NCBI GenBank assembly: GCA_032622095.1
Contig: CP136068.1
Span: 158,417,465 to 158,481,464, forward strand
Length of the DNA stretch: 64,000 bases
DNA from: Siphonodentalium dalli
Taxonomy: Eukaryota > Mollusca > Scaphopoda > Gadilida > Siphonodentaliidae
Reading direction: 5' to 3'
Below, piece by piece: positions 36,801-45,800 of this stretch (positions are counted from its first letter, which is position 1; each line of letters opens with the position of its first letter). Under the pieces are notes generated by a model, which worked only from the letters and a program-made list of their open reading frames with translations, ran no database searches and was not told the DNA's origin. A program made the position numbers and the translations under genes.

Positions 36801-39800
36801 TATGCCGTCTGTCCGAACGAGTTCTCCCTGATGACCCCCGGATAGTTATCTTTTCCTGGGATTTCTTCCATGATGTCATCGATAATTCCAAATTGGTACT
36901 TATCGTCATTCTGAAAGAAGTATTTTCTGTTGTTTTTTGTTTTGTTTTTTTTTGCTCCGCCTTTCGTGATAGGATAGGATAATATTTTTATTTCACAATA
37001 CATTATGCATTAATACATCTTAATATAAGTGAATTTATATTCGTAGTATTGTGTGGAGTGCCGTGGCCTATGATGGCCGTCTACCCGGCACCCCTGACTG
37101 ACAGAATACAATCAATAATGGCTACATAAAAATTTCAAATATTTCACTATAATTTTCAGATTAAATTAATATTAAAATCGGATTTAGATATAGATATCGA
37201 TTCCAGCGAATAAACACATATGTTTTAGATGTATGGATATAAATGAATATGAATGAATATTCAACGGTCAATTTCTCAATAACAAGTTTTGGAGTATGTT
37301 TTGACTGCATTTACTAAGGGAATTTAATAAAACTTTGCTCACACACTATATGAAATCTGTTCAACAGTCGTTTAGAACAATAATCATTAGTTCTTTCAAA
37401 ATCGTCATTTTGCAGGCTATAAGTCTTAGTACTTGGGTAATTTAATGTGAGGCAATTTTAGCATTTAAAGACATATTATGGACTATTTCGGGTGCGTAGA
37501 ACTGACAAGTTAGTACCCAATCACTATACCAACTATGGGAATGTAGCATTATACTAACATCGCCGAAAACCTCAAAGACATCGACCATACCACTCCATAG
37601 AAATCATCGTATGAACTACGCTTAATTGTAAATATTTACATCTCGATTCGGGACGCAACAATCGGCGGTAAACTAACGCAAAAGATTTCGCCATCAAGAG
37701 TCATTGCATTAAGAAATAAGGTGTGAACTATTTCACAGTGGGTCGTGCGGTGGAATCATCGTACGGAATAATGTATGAACTATTTCACAGTAGGCCGTAC
37801 GCCGGAATCATCGTACCGTATAAGGTAGATCCTTTCCGTTGAGACTGAATCTCGCTGCTCTTGTGTTTGTGTATTCTTCTAGAGTTAACCCCCTTGCCAC
37901 TCTCCCAGCGACCTCGTCGATTGGGCGGAGACGATCCAGGTTAATCTCCTTCTGTATTTGGTGACACAGTACTCGGTAGTTCCATTGGGCGTAAGTTGGA
38001 CCTTCATCGAGAACTTCATTCAAGGTCGTCGGAAGAAAAGCCAAATTCTCGTTCTCATTTTTGAGCCCTAAAACAGACATACGTGTAACAGTTACAAAAA
38101 AATATGATTATTGTTTAAATATTGTATGGATTACCTTATTGGTGAAACTAAGGTGACATTGGTTATTTGGGTCAATTATTGAATTACCCATTTTTTGTGA
38201 ATTTGACCTCATTTTGACCGGACGAAGACTACCACGGTAGTAGTACCACAATTAGTGAACCACAGTGGCTAAACCGTACAAACATATAATCGGAAGTTGC
38301 TTTCGCCAAGACGAAAAATTACATTTTTAGAACATAAATACTACAGAAGAATCAAAACAACATCATAAAACAAGTTTTTAGACCGGATAGACTGTTTCCC
38401 AACAGCAATAAACGTCAGTATAAATTGTACATACACATTTGCCGATCACAAGCGGGCTCCATTTGAGCGAAGGACTCTGTTCTATAGACAAAAACGGCCG
38501 TTGATCACTTAATAAAATAATGTATATGGGGTGCCATTCTTCTATTTATTACATGCTATAGTGATACCAATAATGAATTTTGTGATATCACAAAATCGAA
38601 TATATGATATCATAAAATGGTAATCATTATGATATCATATATTAATTTTGTGATTTCATGCACTCATTCGAATTTGTAATATCATATATTCATTTTGTGA
38701 TATCAATAATTCGGATGAAAAGACTATTTATTGATATCATTAAATGCATTTAATGATATCATAAAATATTTCGTCATATCATAAAATTAATTTTGATATC
38801 ACAAAATCGAATAATTGATATCACTAAATGATTTCTATTTTATGATACCATATATTCGATTATATTATATCTTACATTCAGTTTCTGGTATCACCAATTC
38901 GAGTTAGTGACATAATATATTCATTTTGTGATATCAATAAAACTAGTTATTTTGTGATAGCACATATTCAATTTTATGATATCACTAATTCACGGATTCA
39001 CGGGGCGCCGTTCTTCTATTTATTACCAATTTAGTGATATCAATAATTCATTTTATTATATCACAGAATAAAAATATATGATATCATTGAATATTTTATA
39101 ATATCACAAATTATTTTAAGATATCACAAATTCCAATTTGTGATGTTATAACGAACCAAAGCCGGACGCTTGGGGTCATATATAGGCTATATCTGTTTTG
39201 TGACGTCACCAATTATTATCTAATACGACACTGCTGTTTTGAATGTTTCTGAGCACCTTTGTCGCACAGTAGATCGGTGGGCTTAAAGCATTAATGTCGT
39301 AATCTGAAATAAACGTGTGCGTCTTTCAATGGCAGGCGTTCCAAAATGAGGGGAGTTACTATCGGAATTATGCACAGTGAAGTTCATTCGTAGCCGCGGT
39401 TTACATTTTATTGAGAACATAATTATAACATATTATGGACTGTCAAAGATTTGCAATGGAGAGGCCTAAAATATAATTGTCGCGTGCAATGGGAAAATCT
39501 CAATCACTCTGGCTGGGCTGGGGACAATACTGGAATCAAAATCGAAATTCGTGATTATCCTAATATTACATAGTACATACATGACTCTGATGATCCTCAG
39601 ATATCCTTCTATTTCATGAATCGACAAGAAACACATACTTATGAACAAAGCAGAAGATACATTCAGGTTATCGCAAATTCGGTCGATGTTGAAAGCTACA
39701 TGATGACATTGCTCGTCGAGTTTCGTTGAAATCGACATGATGACATTTTATGAATGAAATGAATATGATGAAATCGACAAGCTTCTTCGTATAGTACACA

Positions 39801-42800
39801 TCTCAATCGGATTGCGTAGACAGCGGTTAACTCGTGGTTAATTTCAGTAAAATACTCCCCTCTAGAAAACAACCAACAGTCTTGACTTTTGAATACTTTC
39901 AGTTTGATGTTGGTAGTTTATAACTATTTTATAATAGAGCCCACGAGTGTATTCTGCACCAACCGATGGTTCAAATACATTCATTTGTTACATAATTTCT
40001 GTTGAGTATAAAATCAGATGGTCCCATAAATTACCGGATTTAGTGTACAGTACCCCTTTAAACATGATCTAGCTAATTTTAAAATGCATATGGACAGTTC
40101 GGTTTCTCTCAAAAATGCAGAATGAATTGTAAACGACAACAGTCTAAACTAAAAATAAAATGAGTTACTTTCTCATAATATGTGTACATGATGGCAGTGT
40201 TCAGTCCAGTGTAACAAGGGACTGAACTCTATATTGAAGTGTGGGAAGTTATACCTGTTTTAGACGTGAACATTAACTTTTCCTGAAGGTCGAACCAGCT
40301 ATTTGCTTCAAGGTGATGTCGATCGCTGTCGAACGATTCCTCGAATGTGTCTATGTTCGATTGCCAAGCGCCCTCTAGGTAGCAGAGTTGTGGGCGGAAG
40401 TAAGGTTTATAGTCGCGGAGTGTCGGGTCCTGAAGCTTGAATGCTCGGAAATATTCGCGCATTTCCGCTATCTGTTCCTCCACCGTCGGTTTCTCGAGGA
40501 CGCTTGGTGGTACATCAGGGAATGGAATATCCTCAGTCTACAACACGAACAAGAAAACCATAGTCAGAAATGGTAACGCGCTCAAGATCATATATTATAT
40601 ACCCATGATTGTAATTATAGAATATAAAATATATTGGTTTCGCGAATGACCAACTCAGAATTCCGTTAAAATAACAATAACAACCAGCACCTAATTAACG
40701 AACCGGCGGCCGACTCGGTCGTCTCCGACCACAACCATCAGTGGGCTGCAGAACGAAAAATATCTATAAAAGTTGAAATATAAGACTTGCAAATTATCTT
40801 TATCCCACAGGGTTACAGTGAAAGACAACAACTGGAATGCGTTTATAGCTACCTGTTCAGAAAATCATAATTATTTACAGGAAGCCGATACAATAAATGT
40901 AGTAGTAACCAATACAAACAAGTGGGTGACAATTTTTTGAGGCACAATAACCGCCTATACAGATGTAAGCCAAAAGAGGGAGACGCCAATCGAACGCGTA
41001 TGTCCCAAAACAAAACAAAAACAGGGAGGGAGGGAGGGTTGTCAACACAAGCGACTGTCCTCAGCAAATACATTATTGGAAAGAATGTTTAACGCAGTAT
41101 AACTGCGCGCATCCCCGGCCAAAGATATAGTTCCCATTATTCTGCTCTTCAAATCATCCCCGTTCGCTAACTAAATAGCAATACTGCCAAAAATACTTGT
41201 ACTTTATAATTATGTTTTATTTTCGTCTAAGTACTCCGCAATATCAGTGTATAGCTTACTTATCTGAACTATCATGCGGTATGGTGTAGTGATAGATACG
41301 AGTGAAAGATCTCGTGATCAAACATGATTATGTTTGTACCAAATTTTTGGTTTAAGGTTACGCATCTATAACCCGGTGCGATAAAATACGTCGTTTTGTA
41401 CGACAATGTTTTTAAATTTCTTTTATTGGTAATTGACATAGTTGTCACAAACCAAAAATCAACATTATTGACATAATAATGTAAAGGACAATAAACGAAA
41501 TTGAAATTCCCAACTGCACATTTTACCGGACTCGGCCTCCTGGTCGCGCAGTTCGACTATTAAACCGGAAAAACAATTATCTATAAATAAAATGCTCATC
41601 GGACAACAGCTATCAATAATTTGGAAAACAGTATACACGCTGTGCGCGCTAATAACGCTACACTCTTAGAACAAATGTGTATAAATTCTACACAATAGGT
41701 TTTAATTTTGATCTTAAACAAAAGTGTGTAGAAATGACACGTGCATGACATAAGTATGTGTCGGTGGAATTTACTCAACCTTGAATATGAGTGGATATGT
41801 GAAGGTATCATAGTTATTAGAAGAGATGTGTTCTATTGGAGACACACAACTCGCAAAGGCTATCGCAGAACAAAACATTGGCAGCAGTTGTAAATTTGGT
41901 ATACACTGTGTTGTGTCAAAACTGAACAGCACATAATTGTGTAGCACAGAGTTTTAAAGCTGCTGCCAGATGTTTAATATATCGAATACCTGGTGGTAGT
42001 CTGTAGAGGTACTAGACGGTTGCTTCAGCATGTAGTCGTTATGTCTGGTCCTAAACTCAACACCATTAAGCACGGCCACAAACTCCCCAAGACCAATGGT
42101 GGTTATATGGTTACCTTTAAGCGAGAATAAATATGTGAATGTTATACATGTATCCGGTCCTAAACTCATCAGCATTAAGCACGGCCACAAACTCCCCAAG
42201 ACCAATGGTGGTTATATGGTTACCTTTAAGCGAGAATAAATATGTGAATGTTATACATGAACTGGTCCTAAACTCAACAGCATTGAGCACGGCCACAAAC
42301 TCCCCAAGACCAATGGTGGTTATATGGTTACCTTTAAGCGAGAATAAATATGTGAATGTTATACATGAACTGGTCCTAAACTCAACCCCATTGAGCACGG
42401 CCACAAACTCCCCAAGACCAATGGTGGTTATATGGTTACCTTTAAGCGAGAATAAATTTGTGAATGTTATACATGTATCTGGTCCTAAACTCAACCACAT
42501 TGAACACGGCCACAAACTCCCCAAGACCAATGGTGGTTATATGGTTACTTTTAAGCGAGAATAAATTTGTGAATGTTATACATGTATCTGGTCCTAAACT
42601 CAACAGCATTAAGCACGGCCACAAACTCCCCAAGACCAATGGTGGTTATATGGTTACCTTTAATCGAGAATAAATTTGTGAATGTTATACATGTATCTGG
42701 TCCTAAACTCAACCACATTGAACACGGCCACAAAAACCCCAAGACCAATGGTGGTTATATGGTTACATTTAAGCGAGAATAAATATGTGAATGTTATACA

Positions 42801-45800
42801 TGAATCTGGTCCTAAACTCAACCCCATTGAACACGGCCACAAACTCCCCAAGACCAATGGTGGTTATATGGTTACCTTTAAGCGAGAATAAATATGTGAA
42901 TGTTATACATGAATCTGGTCCTAAACTCAACAGCATTAAGCACGGCCACAAACTCCCCAAGACCAATGGTGGTTATATGGTTACCTTTAAGCGAGAATAA
43001 ATATGTGAATGTTATACATGAACTGGTCCTAAACTCAACCCCATTAAGCACGGCCACAAACTCCCCAAGACCAATGGTGGTTATATGGTTACCTTTAAGC
43101 GAGAATAAATATGTGAATGTTATACAATTAAATAAATATGTGAATATTATACATGAACCTGGTCCAAAACTCAACCCCATTAAGGACGGCCACAAACTCC
43201 CCAAGACCAATGGTGGTTATATGGTTACATTTAAGCGAGTATATATGTGAATGTTATGTACCTAGACCTAAACTCCAACCTATTCAACATCTGTTACGAA
43301 TACATCCAGACCAACGGTGGTTATGTGATTACATTTAAGAGATTATAAAATATGTGAATGTTATGTCGGGTCCTAAACTAACCCTCCACTGATATACGAA
43401 CTCACCAAGGCCAATGGTGGTTATGTGGTTACCTTTAGGAGAGTATAAATATGTGAATGGTATGTCCGGTCCTAAACTAATCCTCCACTAAGTACTGCTG
43501 TACGAATTCAACAAGGCCAATGGTGGTTTAATTTCATTTAATTTATGCGTTATGGGATTGTGGTATGTTGTCCGGTTATATTTCCTCTTCCATTGGACAT
43601 TGGTTTTTAGGTGAACATTCGCGGAATCACTCATGCAATCAAGTGTGCCGTCCCTTAGCGCATAGATATGTATTATTACATGTCCAATGTAGAATGTATC
43701 AAATGTCCAACATACACAGAACGGGTATGATCTGATATGAATTGTCCAGATGATTTGCCAGTATATTAATAGAGCGTTGTATACGGAGATTGTCCAGATG
43801 ATTTGCCAGTGTATTAATAGAGCGTTGTATACGGAGATTGTCCAGATGATTTGCCAGTGTATTAATAGAGCGTTGCGTATGGGTGTTGCTTTAAAGTTCG
43901 TAGATATGGCAAGGAACGTAACGTAAGCAGAAAGTTATGGGGGTATGTTTTTGTCCCATGTAGTAAGCCGTGGGACAGAGTGGTACAAGCGTTAGAAAAG
44001 CTGATAGAAGTCATTCTTATTTCTAATGGGACATAACTCAGTCAAAAACCATCGGACAGTGACCAAATTCGAACTGGGCCTGCGTCTTCTCAAATGTGAA
44101 TCATGTACCAAATATCAAGAAATTCTGTTGAATTTGTTTCAAGTTACCGTGCGGACAACACGAAAACAGTAATTTCTAAGTCGAAAAAGGGGCATAACTC
44201 CGTCAAAAATCATCGAACCGTGAACACATTCGAATTTGGCATGTGACTTCTCAAATGTGAACTACATACCAAATATCAAGAAATTCAGTTGAATATTGCT
44301 CAAGTTACCATGCGGACAAGGATGCGGACGGACGCACAGCCACACGGTCGTGCTGATTTTAATAGTTTTCAGAATTTTGTGCGTTGACATTAGATGACCC
44401 GAGACACAAATTATCAATCTAGAATAATCCGGATTCGCGTCCCGGAACTGAATTAAGACGAGTTGTACACATTCCGCATTCTGAACGATAAGGGGCTTAG
44501 GAAAGAAAGATAGAGAAAGATAGAGAAAGATAGAGAGTGAGAAAGAGAGAAAAGACGACGCCTTGACGATGATGACAGCAGTAAAAAAAAGCACGGATTT
44601 GTGTCCCGGCACTAAATGGGTAGATATTGTGTAGATACGTTCCGCATTTCCCCAAAGTCAGCTTTTCCTGAGTCACGTCCGGGCACGGAAGGTCAAGATA
44701 TGCCCCAACATCCACATTTTATATGATGGGCCCTTAAAAGTTTGAACCCCAAATTGGTGCCTGTGCGAAGAAAACCTACGTCACCTATAACTGAGTCGTG
44801 TTCGGATTTACGAGAGTCCAGATATGCCCCAACATCCACAATAGATGCCCAGACTCCAAAGATATAGGCACATGAACATGTTCTATGATGGGCCCTTACC
44901 AGTTTGAACCCCAAATTGGAGCCCGTACGACGAAACCCAAAGTCACCTCTTCCCGTGCCATGTCCGCATGTCGGAGGGTCCAGATATGCCACACATTAAT
45001 CTATTATATATATGCCCATAATTAAAAGTTATATGTCCATACACAATTTATATGATGCGCCCTTAACAGTTTGAGCCGTATGGAGAAAACCTAAGTCAAC
45101 TACATGTATACATGAGTCAAAACAAATTATACAGTCACGAGAATATTCGGAAGTGACAACAGAAATTAATTATTTGCAGACAACGATGATAAATAAAATC
45201 ACTTCTATAAGTTGCTGTAACGCTGTCCCAAGGGTTATGAGCTTTGTAATCCGATAACTTACCATGGTCGTGTAGCTGAGCTATGTAATCCAGGTTGTGA
45301 GATTCGAAGTAATACGGACGAGTTCCCCCAAAGTTATGTCTGATCTGTTTTATTCCCGATCGACCATCGGATCTGCGTAAAGAGATTTGTTATCGGTAAC
45401 AGAGAAATTATAAATACTAATTATGTTATCGGTACCAGAGAAATCATACATGCACTATCTACATAATTATGTTATCGGCACCGAAGAAATTATACACTAT
45501 CTACATAATTATGTTATCGGTACCAAAGAAATTATACACTGTCTGCATAATTATGTTATCGGTATCACAAAAATCATACATGCACTATCTACATAATTAT
45601 GTTATCGGTACCAGATAAATTATACACTAGCTACATAATTTTGTTATCGGTACCAGAGAAATCATTCACAATCTACATAATTATGTTATTGGTAGCAGAG
45701 AAATCATACACTAACTACATAATTATGTTATCTGTTCAAAAGAAATCATACACTATCTACATAATTATATTATCTGTAACAGAGAAATCATACACTATCT

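Noticed and set aside
40691-40706. R1-type end TAATTAACGAACC in intron 3
   Set aside because: Only the end motif matches; no R1 body follows, so chance or a tiny relic.
42139-43250. Plus-strand frames through the 109-bp array
   Set aside because: Antisense to the exon 3 repeats; the minus frame joins the exon chain by phase.
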